Assembly: GCF_018860425.1 (NCBI RefSeq)
Contig: NZ_JAHKPI010000014.1
Span: 496,001 to 560,000 of the forward strand
From: Marinobacter sp. F3R08
GTDB lineage: Bacteria > Pseudomonadota > Gammaproteobacteria > Pseudomonadales > Oleiphilaceae
Length of the DNA stretch: 64,000 nucleotides
Direction: 5' to 3'
Shown here in pieces: positions 37,839-47,082 of the stretch (positions are counted from its first letter, which is position 1; each line of letters opens with the position of its first letter). Both the position numbers and the translations under genes were made by a program. The notes under the pieces were generated by a model, which was given only the letters and a program-made list of their open reading frames with translations, was not told the origin of the DNA and ran no database searches.

Positions 37839-38300
37839 ATGAGCAGGAAAAATCTTCAGGTACGTATTCTGGATGACCGTATCGGCAACCAGATTCCCTT
37901 TCCCGCATATGCCACCGAAGGGTCTGCCGGCCTTGATCTTCGCGCGTGTCTTGACGAGCCGCTGACTCTGGAGCCAGGCGATACGAAATTGATCCGGACC
38001 GGGTTGTCGATCCATATTGCAGATCCGTCTCTGGCAGCGATGATTCTGCCCCGGAGTGGCCTCGGCCACAAACACGGGATTGTGCTTGGCAATCTGGTGG
38101 GATTGATCGATTCCGATTATCAGGGCGAGCTGATGGTGTCCTGCTGGAACCGGGGTAGTACCAGCTTTACGGTCGATGTAGGTGAACGCATGGCTCAACT
38201 GGTGTTGGTGCCGGTGGTTCAGGCCGATTTTGAAGTGGTTTCGGAGTTTGACGCCAGCGACCGTGGTGCCGGTGGTTTCGGTTCCACTGGAACCCGGTGA
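37839..38300 (+). CDS. dut: dUTP diphosphatase
   Basis: Trimeric dUTPase that makes dUMP and prevents uracil misincorporation. It has 153 residues. The five family motifs are in order: [38 protein letters not shown] and the C-terminal [11 protein letters not shown]. The ATG at 37839 gives the usual N-terminus; a GTG at 37806 adds nothing family-like. It lies between coaBC and algC as in Pseudomonas. Confidence 0.98.
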   Translation: MSRKNLQVRILDDRIGNQIPFPAYATEGSAGLDLRACLDEPLTLEPGDTKLIRTGLSIHIADPSLAAMILPRSGLGHKHGIVLGNLVGLIDSDYQGELMVSCWNRGSTSFTVDVGERMAQLVLVPVVQADFEVVSEFDASDRGAGGFGSTGTR

Positions 38301-38398
38301 TCGGGAGGCTGCCGGCCACGCAGAACGTCGTGCCGGCGTCTATACTTTGCGGATAATTGCGTGTCCAGGACGATAAAATTAAAACTGCAGGATGGACT

Positions 38399-41041
38399 AT
38401 GAAGCTGAGTAAAAAGAAAGATGCCGACGCGTCCGTTGATGAAAAACCGGCAAAGAAGGTGGAAAAGAAGAAAAAGGCCGGTGCCTCGGGACCAAAGTTG
38501 AAACGGCTCAATTCCGTGGCGGTGAACCAATCAATCGTCGTGGTCCTGGCGGGCGCGATTACCGTTGCATTACTTCATTTTCTGGTAGTCCAGCCTTCGG
38601 CAGAGGAGCGTTTCGGCTCCGTGGCAACCATGGAAGCTGATGCTGCGGCATTGCGACTGAATCAGTATTTCGATCAGGTCCAGACTAGCGTCAAGGGGCT
38701 GGCCACCCAGCCGCACGTCATTCAGGCCCTTAACAGCAGGAATGAAATTCCGGTAACCGAGAGGCAACTGGCGGGTGCACTGCCTGGCATTGAGGCGGTC
38801 CATCTGTTTCCCTACCGGGACATTCCTCGAACTGCGAGTGGAGATGGCCTGCTGGGCTTCTCAGGGCTTGAACTGGCCCGGCGTGCAGAAACCGGCCAAC
38901 GACTTTTTCCTGACGCTTTTCCACGGGATAAACGCTGGTTTATCCAGTTGGCGACCCCGGTACGCAACCCTACTGGCAATGCGGTCATTGGAAGCCTGTT
39001 GATCATTTTTGACTCCGCTCAGATTCAACCCTTGCTGCAAGTAGTCAATGCCAGTCTCGGAGGTCAGCTTGCACTGGTACAGACCGTGTCCGGTTCATCA
39101 CGAACGGTAGTCAGCAATGGCAATGGCTCGGGGCATTCTGAGTCCCGAAGGCTGACGAACCCTGACTGGACGGTGACCTACACGCCTGCGAGATCGCCTG
39201 TCGCGACGGTGAATACGGTAATGATCGCCCTTCTGGTCGGAGTTCCTGCGCTGGTCGCGGCCATTATCGTGTGGGTTCTTCTGGGCGGCGCCCAGAAAGG
39301 TCTGCGGCAGGATGTCGCTGCCATGATCAAGTGGGCTCACAAGGTGTTTGGCGGAGAAAGGGCGAAACTGCCGGCTTTTCGCTGGGATATGGTAGCGTCA
39401 ACCGGGGAGGTGCTATACCGCCTGTCTCAGGTTGTTGATAAACGCGTCGCGAAGGCGGGAGAAACTGCGAAACCCCGTAAGGCCAGTTCAGGAAAGGCCG
39501 GTTCCAGTGCTGTTCAGGTCAGTGAAGAGCCACTGTTTCAGGACAAGGACATGCTCGACATCGACATGCTTGATGGCGATGATGATGTTCTTGGATTTGG
39601 CGGTGTCGACGAAGCAGTGTTTGGCTCGGATGACACCGGCAGTGCTGACGGCGTGGCTCTGTCACAGGTGGCGCTTGACCAGGGTATCTTCCGGGCTTAT
39701 GACATCCGGGGGATTGTGGGTGAGACGCTGACCGCCGAAGGAGTGGAAGTCATCGGCCGCGCGATTGGTTCTGAAGCACTGGTGCGCGGTGTCGACAGCA
39801 TCTGTATCGGTTATGACGGCCGCCACTCCAGTCCGGAACTGGCAGACTCGCTGGCACGGGGTGTGATGGCTGCCGGATGTGATGTGATTCATGTTGGTGC
39901 TGTGCCCACGCCGGTACTCTATTTTGCTACCCATGAACTCCAGACCGGCTCTGGAGTTATGGTGACGGGAAGTCATAACCCGGCCAACTACAACGGTCTT
40001 AAAGTCATGTTGAACGGGGAAACTCTCTGGGGAGAGGGTATCCAGAAACTGTATCAGCGTATTCAGACCGGCGATTTGTCCAGTGGTCAGGGTGCCCAGC
40101 GTTCCGAGGATGTCCGCCGAGCCTATTTGGACCGGATTGTTGGTGATATAGCGGTAGCTGCACCGCTCAAGGTCGTGGTCGATGCCGGCAATGGCATTGC
40201 CGGTGAACTTGCGCCTATGCTCGTCGAGGAGCTCGGCTGTGAAGTGATCCCGCTGTACTGCGAGGTGGATGGTGATTTTCCCAATCACCATCCAGATCCC
40301 GGCAAGCCAGCGAATCTTGCAGATCTGATTGCCCGGGTGGAATCGGAAGGAGCCGACATCGGGTTGGCCTTTGATGGTGATGGTGATCGGCTTGGCGTGG
40401 TGACAAACTCAGGCAAGATCATCTGGCCTGATCGCCTGATGATGCTATTTGCCCGGGATGTGGTCTCCCGGAATCCCGGCGCCGATGTTCTCTTCGATGT
40501 GAAGTGCAGCCGCAGGCTGGCCGGTGTGATATCAGAAGCCGGTGGCAGGCCAATCATGTGGAAAACCGGCCACTCCCTGATGAAAGCCAAAATGAAGGAA
40601 ACCGGCGCCCTCCTGGCGGGCGAAATGAGCGGTCATATCTTCTTTGGCGAGCGTTGGTACGGCTTTGATGACGGACTGTATTCTGCTGCCCGGTTGCTGG
40701 AAATTCTGGGTATAGAGGATCGTCACAGTGATGAAGTCTTCGAGGATTTCCCGGAAGATGTCAGTACACCAGAGCTGAATGTCGAAGTGACTGAAAGCTC
40801 CAAGTTCGACATCATCACCCGCCTTGGTGAAGCCGGAGACTTCTATGACGGCAACATCAGCACGATTGATGGAATCCGTGTGGACTACGCGGATGGTTGG
40901 GGATTGTGCCGAGCTTCAAACACGACCCCGGTGCTGGTTTTGCGTTTCGAGGCGGAGACCGAGGAAGCATTGGAGCGTATTAAGGCTGTATTCCGGGATC
41001 AACTTCGAAAGGCTGCGCCGGATCTGGCGGCGGAGTTCTGA
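38399..41041 (+). CDS. algC: Phosphomannomutase/phosphoglucomutase AlgC with membrane-anchored N-terminal extension
   Basis: Interconverts hexose 6- and 1-phosphates for exopolysaccharide and LPS precursors. It has 880 residues. The enzyme occupies about 428-880: FRAYDIRGIVG, phosphoserine loop VTGSHNPANYNG (about 520), metal loop DGDGDRLG and GEMSGHIFF. The first 427 residues hold a Lys-rich start, membrane segment 45-63, a periplasmic sensor-like domain, a second segment (269-296) and a linker rich in Asp/Gly. A similar extended form is annotated in Pseudomonas. ATG chosen with AGGA upstream. Confidence 0.93.
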   Translation: MKLSKKKDADASVDEKPAKKVEKKKKAGASGPKLKRLNSVAVNQSIVVVLAGAITVALLHFLVVQPSAEERFGSVATMEADAAALRLNQYFDQVQTSVKGLATQPHVIQALNSRNEIPVTERQLAGALPGIEAVHLFPYRDIPRTASGDGLLGFSGLELARRAETGQRLFPDAFPRDKRWFIQLATPVRNPTGNAVIGSLLIIFDSAQIQPLLQVVNASLGGQLALVQTVSGSSRTVVSNGNGSGHSESRRLTNPDWTVTYTPARSPVATVNTVMIALLVGVPALVAAIIVWVLLGGAQKGLRQDVAAMIKWAHKVFGGERAKLPAFRWDMVASTGEVLYRLSQVVDKRVAKAGETAKPRKASSGKAGSSAVQVSEEPLFQDKDMLDIDMLDGDDDVLGFGGVDEAVFGSDDTGSADGVALSQVALDQGIFRAYDIRGIVGETLTAEGVEVIGRAIGSEALVRGVDSICIGYDGRHSSPELADSLARGVMAAGCDVIHVGAVPTPVLYFATHELQTGSGVMVTGSHNPANYNGLKVMLNGETLWGEGIQKLYQRIQTGDLSSGQGAQRSEDVRRAYLDRIVGDIAVAAPLKVVVDAGNGIAGELAPMLVEELGCEVIPLYCEVDGDFPNHHPDPGKPANLADLIARVESEGADIGLAFDGDGDRLGVVTNSGKIIWPDRLMMLFARDVVSRNPGADVLFDVKCSRRLAGVISEAGGRPIMWKTGHSLMKAKMKETGALLAGEMSGHIFFGERWYGFDDGLYSAARLLEILGIEDRHSDEVFEDFPEDVSTPELNVEVTESSKFDIITRLGEAGDFYDGNISTIDGIRVDYADGWGLCRASNTTPVLVLRFEAETEEALERIKAVFRDQLRKAAPDLAAEF

Positions 41042-41998
<957 letters not shown>

Positions 41999-42023
41999 CG
42001 GCACCCGACAAGGAGTCTCCCGG

Positions 42024-43274
42024 ATGAAGCGCTTGCTTGCGACGCTGATAATACTGATTTTAATCGGCTTTATTGCATTCAAGGCTGGTGTCTGGTGGTT
42101 GGCAGACCAGCGCTTGGCTGAAGCCAGACAGGCGCTTGAATCCTATGGTGTGCTGCATCGTGGCAGCATCAGTTCCGGTATTGAAGGGCGGTTGGTTCTC
42201 AAGGGTGCCAGTTGGCAGGACTTCGAGCTTACCCAGCCTCTTGATGCTGCCCGCGTGGAGCTGGATACCGGTTCTCCTGTCAGCGTGTTGTCCGTTCTTT
42301 TCGATCCGGCCAGTATGCCGGCACAATGGACCCTGCGCCTGGATGGCCTCGGTCTGACTCTGGAACCGACCATGCTTCGGAACTGGGTTACCGCAGAAGG
42401 CGTCAACAGCGAAGGGGATCGGGCGTTGTTTGCGCTTTCCTGTGCTCCGGACCCCCGTCAGCAACTGAGTACCGGAGATCTGGTTCGGATGGGGATCACC
42501 GGGCTCTCTGGCGATGGCTTCGTGCGTCAGACACCGGGAGCCCTCCATGCTGAGCTGAATACCGTCAGCACAGGCAGTCTTGAGCTGAACTGGCCAGAAG
42601 CCCGAATCCGGATACAGGATTCAGAGGTGTCCGTTGCCAGTGGCACAAAGCCATTGAATCTTACCCTTCGCGATGGTGGCCTGATGCGTCGCGTTGCCGC
42701 CTATTGTGCACGTGAGGCCGGTATCGAAACCGGTGAGTGGGCTGGCCGTGCGATGGGCGCGCTCACCGCTGGTCTTGAAGCCCGGGGTCTGGTAGCCAGT
42801 GAACAGCTGAGGGCACTTTACCGGCAGTGGTTACTGGAGGGTGGCGAGCTTGCCGTGAGCCTGCAGCCCGATCAGCCCTGGTTCGGAATTCCCGTCAGAG
42901 CGCCGGAGAATGACGATGAGGGATTGAGCTTGCAGGTTCGTTACAACGGTGCCGGTGTGCCAGACGTGTATCTGACCAAGGCCGAGCCTGTCATTCAGGA
43001 AGCTCCGGACGTGGCGGTTGAACCTGTCGTGCCAAGGGAGGATCCGGAGACCGAACGTTGGTATCCGGCGGATCTTGAGAGCGCCGACCAGTGGATTGAT
43101 CGGCAGGTACGGGTAACGCTTTCAAACGATAACGTTGTTGAAGGCCGTCTGGTGAGCGTCAGCGAACGGGAGCTGGAAGTGGCTCGTGTCGTTGCCGGTG
43201 GTGAAGTGGCCTATCCTATGTTGATCCGTGCCATTACCGGCTTTGAAATTTGGCGTCGTGGCCGTCCACAATGA
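42024..43274 (+). CDS. Unknown membrane-anchored protein inside the arg cluster
   Basis: A 416-residue protein I do not recognise. An N-terminal uncleaved signal anchor (5-23) is followed by a predicted periplasmic body with beta-rich segments and two paired cysteines (about 140 and 230). A Pro/Glu-rich linker (about 325-350) leads to a compact C-terminal 60 residues (QVRVTLSNDNVVEGRLVSVS) that looks like a small Sm/SH3-like barrel. It starts 25 bases after argB and ends 26 before argE, so it is in the operon. A role in arginine synthesis is not implied by its sequence. Confidence 0.8.
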   Translation: MKRLLATLIILILIGFIAFKAGVWWLADQRLAEARQALESYGVLHRGSISSGIEGRLVLKGASWQDFELTQPLDAARVELDTGSPVSVLSVLFDPASMPAQWTLRLDGLGLTLEPTMLRNWVTAEGVNSEGDRALFALSCAPDPRQQLSTGDLVRMGITGLSGDGFVRQTPGALHAELNTVSTGSLELNWPEARIRIQDSEVSVASGTKPLNLTLRDGGLMRRVAAYCAREAGIETGEWAGRAMGALTAGLEARGLVASEQLRALYRQWLLEGGELAVSLQPDQPWFGIPVRAPENDDEGLSLQVRYNGAGVPDVYLTKAEPVIQEAPDVAVEPVVPREDPETERWYPADLESADQWIDRQVRVTLSNDNVVEGRLVSVSERELEVARVVAGGEVAYPMLIRAITGFEIWRRGRPQ

Positions 43275-43300
43275 TTCCAGCCGGGATCTGAGAGGAACTT

Positions 43301-44470
43301 ATGCCGCAGTCTGATAGTAAAACCGTGGCGGTGCCGGGTATTCGTGACATGCTTGCCCGTTTGATATCGCTGCCTTCCATCAGTAGCGCGTCTGCGAGCT
43401 GGGATCACAGTAACGAGCCAGTAGTGCGAACCTTGGCGGAGTGGCTCGAGGCGCTCGGGTTTGCTGTGGAAATATTGGAAGTGCCAGGAATGCCCGGCAA
43501 GTTCAACCTGATCGGAACACTGGGCAGAGGTCCGGGAGGTCTTGTACTGTCTGGCCATACCGATACGGTGCCCTTTGATGACAAGCGCTGGCAGAGCGAC
43601 CCCTTTACCCTGACCGAACGGGACAATCGTTGGTATGGCCTGGGTACCTGCGACATGAAAGGCTTTTTTCCTCTGGCCATCGAAGCGGCCAGGGCGTTTG
43701 TCGGGGAAGATCTGAAAGAGCCTCTGATTATTCTGGCCACGGCCGATGAAGAGAGTTCCATGGATGGCGCCCGGGCACTGGCAGAAGCCGGCAAGCCCAG
43801 GGGACGTTATGCGGTCATTGGCGAGCCAACCAGCCTGAAGCCGGTGCGGATGCACAAGGGCATTATGATGGAGCGCCTGAAGTTTGAAGGCCAGTCGGGG
43901 CATTCTTCGAATCCGGCCCTGGGCCGCAATGCCATGGAAGGAATGCACGAAGCGCTGAGCGAGCTGCTGATGCTTCGATCAGCCTGGCAGGAGAAGTACC
44001 GTAACCCGAACTTTGAGGTACAGTTTCCGACCCTGAATCTTGGCTGTATTCACGGCGGAGACAGTCCCAACCGTATCTGCGCACAGTGCGAGTTGCACTT
44101 CGATCTGCGTCCACTGCCGGGCATGGACATGGACACGCTGCGCCAGACCATCCTGAGCAAGATCCAGCCGATTGCAAAGCGCCGGGAGCTTGCCCTGGAA
44201 TTCGAACCCCTCTTTGATGGGGTGCCGCCGTTTGAGACACCGGCCGATGCCGCTCTGGTCGAAGCCTGTGAGAAGCTCACCGGACATACCGCCCACGCCG
44301 TTGCTTTCGCCACGGAAGCGCCCTGGCTGCAGAAGCTTGGCATGGAAACTCTGGTTATGGGGCCGGGGTCCATTGATCAGGCGCACCAGCCGGATGAATT
44401 CATAGAACTGTCTCAGCTGGAGCCAACGGTGGAGATTTTGCGAGGGCTGATCCGACGGTTTTGCCTTTAG
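43301..44470 (+). CDS. argE: N-acetylornithine deacetylase
   Basis: M20 zinc hydrolase that releases ornithine from N-acetylornithine. It has 389 residues. Metal/catalytic points: LSGHTDTVPFD (His/Asp), GTCDMKGF (bridging Asp), TADEESSMDGA (catalytic Glu pair), IGEPTS (Glu) and PGSIDQAHQPDEF (His). AGAGG precedes the ATG. Having ArgE together with ArgA indicates the linear acetylornithine route. Confidence 0.95.
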   Translation: MPQSDSKTVAVPGIRDMLARLISLPSISSASASWDHSNEPVVRTLAEWLEALGFAVEILEVPGMPGKFNLIGTLGRGPGGLVLSGHTDTVPFDDKRWQSDPFTLTERDNRWYGLGTCDMKGFFPLAIEAARAFVGEDLKEPLIILATADEESSMDGARALAEAGKPRGRYAVIGEPTSLKPVRMHKGIMMERLKFEGQSGHSSNPALGRNAMEGMHEALSELLMLRSAWQEKYRNPNFEVQFPTLNLGCIHGGDSPNRICAQCELHFDLRPLPGMDMDTLRQTILSKIQPIAKRRELALEFEPLFDGVPPFETPADAALVEACEKLTGHTAHAVAFATEAPWLQKLGMETLVMGPGSIDQAHQPDEFIELSQLEPTVEILRGLIRRFCL

Positions 44471-44560
44471 GCCGGAGTCCGGGTCAAATAGGGGCTCCCG
44501 ACAGTCTTCAATCAGACTGAATTGCAGGCAGTGTAAAGAAAAAAGCTTGGAGTATGTGAA

Positions 44561-45868
44561 TTGAAATCAAACGACTGGCTGCATGGATTTCGCCACTCTT
44601 CCCCCTACATTAACGCCCATCGTGGTCGAACGGTGGTGCTGACCATCCCGGGGGATGCCATCGAGCATGGGAATTTCATCAATATCATTCATGACATCGC
44701 GCTGCTGAGCAGCCTCGGTGTGCGGCTGGTTGTAGCGTTTGGGGCCCGCACGCAGATCCAGGCACGGCTGGATGCCGCCAGTGTCGAGTCGTCGTTTGCA
44801 AAAGGTTTGCGGATTACGCCGGAAGAGCACCTCGCGATGGTAATGGAAGCGATTGGAGGTTTGCGAGCCTATCTCGAAAGTCAGCTTTCCATGGGACTTG
44901 TTAACTCGCCCATGCACAATGCCCGTATTCGGGTGACCAGTGGCAACTATGTTGCTGCCAAGCCTGTGGGTGTGCTCGACGGGATCGATTTCGGTCACAC
45001 CGGGAAGGTACGTCGGGTGGATGTGGCCGGTATCGAGAAATTGCTGGAGCTTGGTCATATCGTGCTCTTGCCGCCGATGGGTTACTCGCCCACCGGGGAT
45101 GCCTTCAATCTTTCCTATGAAGATGTGGGTAGTCAGGTCGCAGCAGCGCTGCAGGCTGAAAAACTGATCGTGTTCATTGATGATTCTGGCTTGCTGAAAA
45201 AGGATGGAGGTTTGATTCGGGAGCTGTCAGCGCGTCAGGCCTCCGACCGTCTTGCCGCCGGTGAGGTCAGCGGACACGATGCCGATCTGCTTCGGGCCGC
45301 CTGTGATGCCTGTGTGAAGGGCGTACGTCGTGCCCACATTATCAGTTATGTCGACGATGGAGCATTGTTGGAAGAGCTCTTTACCCGGGATGGATCCGGA
45401 ACACTGGTCAGCGGTGACCATTACGAGCGGTTCCGTCAGGCCAGGGTGGAGGACACCGGAGGAATTCTGGAGCTGATTCAGCCTCTGGAGGAGCAGGGCA
45501 TTCTGGTTCGCCGTTCCCGTGAGATGCTGGAAACCGAGATTGACCGGTTTGTCGTGGCTGAACGGGACGGCACGATTGTGGGATGCGCGGCCCTCTACAG
45601 TTACCCCGAAGAGCGTGCCGGCGAGTTGTCCTGTTTTGCGGTGGATCCGAATTATCGCCGGGCTGGACGGGGTGATGAGATTCTGGCGATGGTGGAAAAA
45701 CTGGCTCGGGGGCAGGGTATTCAAAAGCTGTTCGTGCTTACGACCCAGACCGAGCACTGGTTCCGGGAACGGGGCTTTCAGCCTTCGACCGTGCAGGCCC
45801 TGCCGGGGCCAAAATTGGCTTCCTATAATGCCCAGCGGAACTCAAAGGTGTTCTTCAAAACGCTCTGA
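44561..45868 (+). CDS. argA: N-acetylglutamate synthase
   Basis: First, feedback-inhibited step of arginine synthesis. It has 435 residues: an amino-acid-kinase domain (1-290: SPYINAHRGRTVVL, LGYSPTG-like MGYSPTGDAFNL) and a GNAT acetyltransferase domain (300-435: AVDPNYRRAGRGDEIL, WFRERGF). The start is TTG at 44561 with GGAG eight bases before; no ATG fits, and it aligns with the usual ArgA N-terminus. Its last 27 bases overlap the convergent aminopeptidase gene. Confidence 0.93.
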   Translation: MKSNDWLHGFRHSSPYINAHRGRTVVLTIPGDAIEHGNFINIIHDIALLSSLGVRLVVAFGARTQIQARLDAASVESSFAKGLRITPEEHLAMVMEAIGGLRAYLESQLSMGLVNSPMHNARIRVTSGNYVAAKPVGVLDGIDFGHTGKVRRVDVAGIEKLLELGHIVLLPPMGYSPTGDAFNLSYEDVGSQVAAALQAEKLIVFIDDSGLLKKDGGLIRELSARQASDRLAAGEVSGHDADLLRAACDACVKGVRRAHIISYVDDGALLEELFTRDGSGTLVSGDHYERFRQARVEDTGGILELIQPLEEQGILVRRSREMLETEIDRFVVAERDGTIVGCAALYSYPEERAGELSCFAVDPNYRRAGRGDEILAMVEKLARGQGIQKLFVLTTQTEHWFRERGFQPSTVQALPGPKLASYNAQRNSKVFFKTL

Positions 45869-46912
45869 CAGGGCGGTCAGATCTTCAGCCCTCTGATGTG
45901 CGGGCTTTTCTGACAGTGTCTCTACCGCCTGATAAAAGCCTGGAAAGCTGTACTCTTCGTCCCGAAGCATTTGCTGGAACGCTGGAACGTATTGATTGTA
46001 CTGGCGAAACAGTGCCAGATTGGCATTGTTCAGGCTCACGGGTGCCGGGCCGAAAGGTCCGGGCTCGGGCCATTCTTTGGTCAGTTCCTGATAGGCCGCC
46101 GCCAGGCTTTCGAAGAGGGCGGCCTTGTGGTTACGCAGTTGTGGGTCTGGCAAGCTGTTCTGGCGAGAGTATAGAGTCTCCAGTTGTGAGCTGAAGTCCT
46201 CGACCAGGGCAAGGGTCTGGTTTCGGCGAGAAAGACGGCCCAGCGCCTCCTCGAATTGTCCGGGTTTACCCTGCTCCAAGAGCCAGAGTCTGAGCCCTTC
46301 CAGCTCCACTGCGGTGGCAAAGCTTTCATTGAATGCGGTGTCATTCGCAATATAGACCACCCGATGGGCCAGCTCATGGAAAATCAGCGCGACCATGCGG
46401 TTGTCCGTCAGTCGGATAAATCCGGTGTGCAATGGATCATCAAACCAGCCCAGTGTGGAATAGGCCGTCACGCCACCAATGAGCGTATCGAAGCCTCTGT
46501 CTCGAAACCGGGTTTCCTCGGTGCGTGCATCCTCCAGGCGGAAGTATCCCCGGTAAGCCTGACAGCCAAGAATCGGGTAACACCAGCGGTGAGGTTCCAG
46601 TGAGAATTCAGGCACAGCCACCAGGTTCACGACCACCCACGATCGATCGAGTTGGATGTAGTCTGTAAAAGCCTCCCCCACAGGAAGTGCCAATCGTTGA
46701 TCGGCGAATGTCCTGGCCTGTTGTGCCAACTCGAGTTTTGCTCGTAACGCTGGCGGCGTTGTGTCGTCTGCAAGGACTTTCTCCACCGGTTGTCCTGACA
46801 TCATCAATGACAGATGACCACTGACAGCCTGCGAGTAGTAACCTAGGCTTGAACAGCCGTTGAGCATTGTTATCAGTAGCAAAAATGGATAGATCTGACT
46901 AAGCTGTTTCAT
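45842..46912 (-). CDS. Predicted aminopeptidase lipoprotein (PF10023 type)
   Basis: A 356-residue predicted metallopeptidase of the envelope. The N-terminus has a signal peptide with lipobox LNGC (Cys 20). The zinc site is HELAH followed by Glu in NESFATAVE, the usual HExxH...E pattern of this family. The domain GGVTAYSTLGWFDDP is also characteristic. The chosen start, ATG 46912, gives a clean lipoprotein signal. Activity and substrates are not established. Its stop overlaps argA on the opposite strand. Confidence 0.86.
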   Translation of the reverse strand: MKQLSQIYPFLLLITMLNGCSSLGYYSQAVSGHLSLMMSGQPVEKVLADDTTPPALRAKLELAQQARTFADQRLALPVGEAFTDYIQLDRSWVVVNLVAVPEFSLEPHRWCYPILGCQAYRGYFRLEDARTEETRFRDRGFDTLIGGVTAYSTLGWFDDPLHTGFIRLTDNRMVALIFHELAHRVVYIANDTAFNESFATAVELEGLRLWLLEQGKPGQFEEALGRLSRRNQTLALVEDFSSQLETLYSRQNSLPDPQLRNHKAALFESLAAAYQELTKEWPEPGPFGPAPVSLNNANLALFRQYNQYVPAFQQMLRDEEYSFPGFYQAVETLSEKPAHQRAEDLTALSERFEEHL

Positions 46913-47082
46913 GAGCCGCGATGTTTTGGTGGATTGGTTTGCCTGCGGAGGCCAGGCCGCTATAGTACAATCATGGTCTCGATAGTAGCAGTTGGTGGCA
47001 TCCGTCATCGTTTCAGGGACGTAAGTCAGTAGCGGGCCGTATGTTTGATGGCCGTTTCTGCTTTGGAAGATATCAGGTATTC

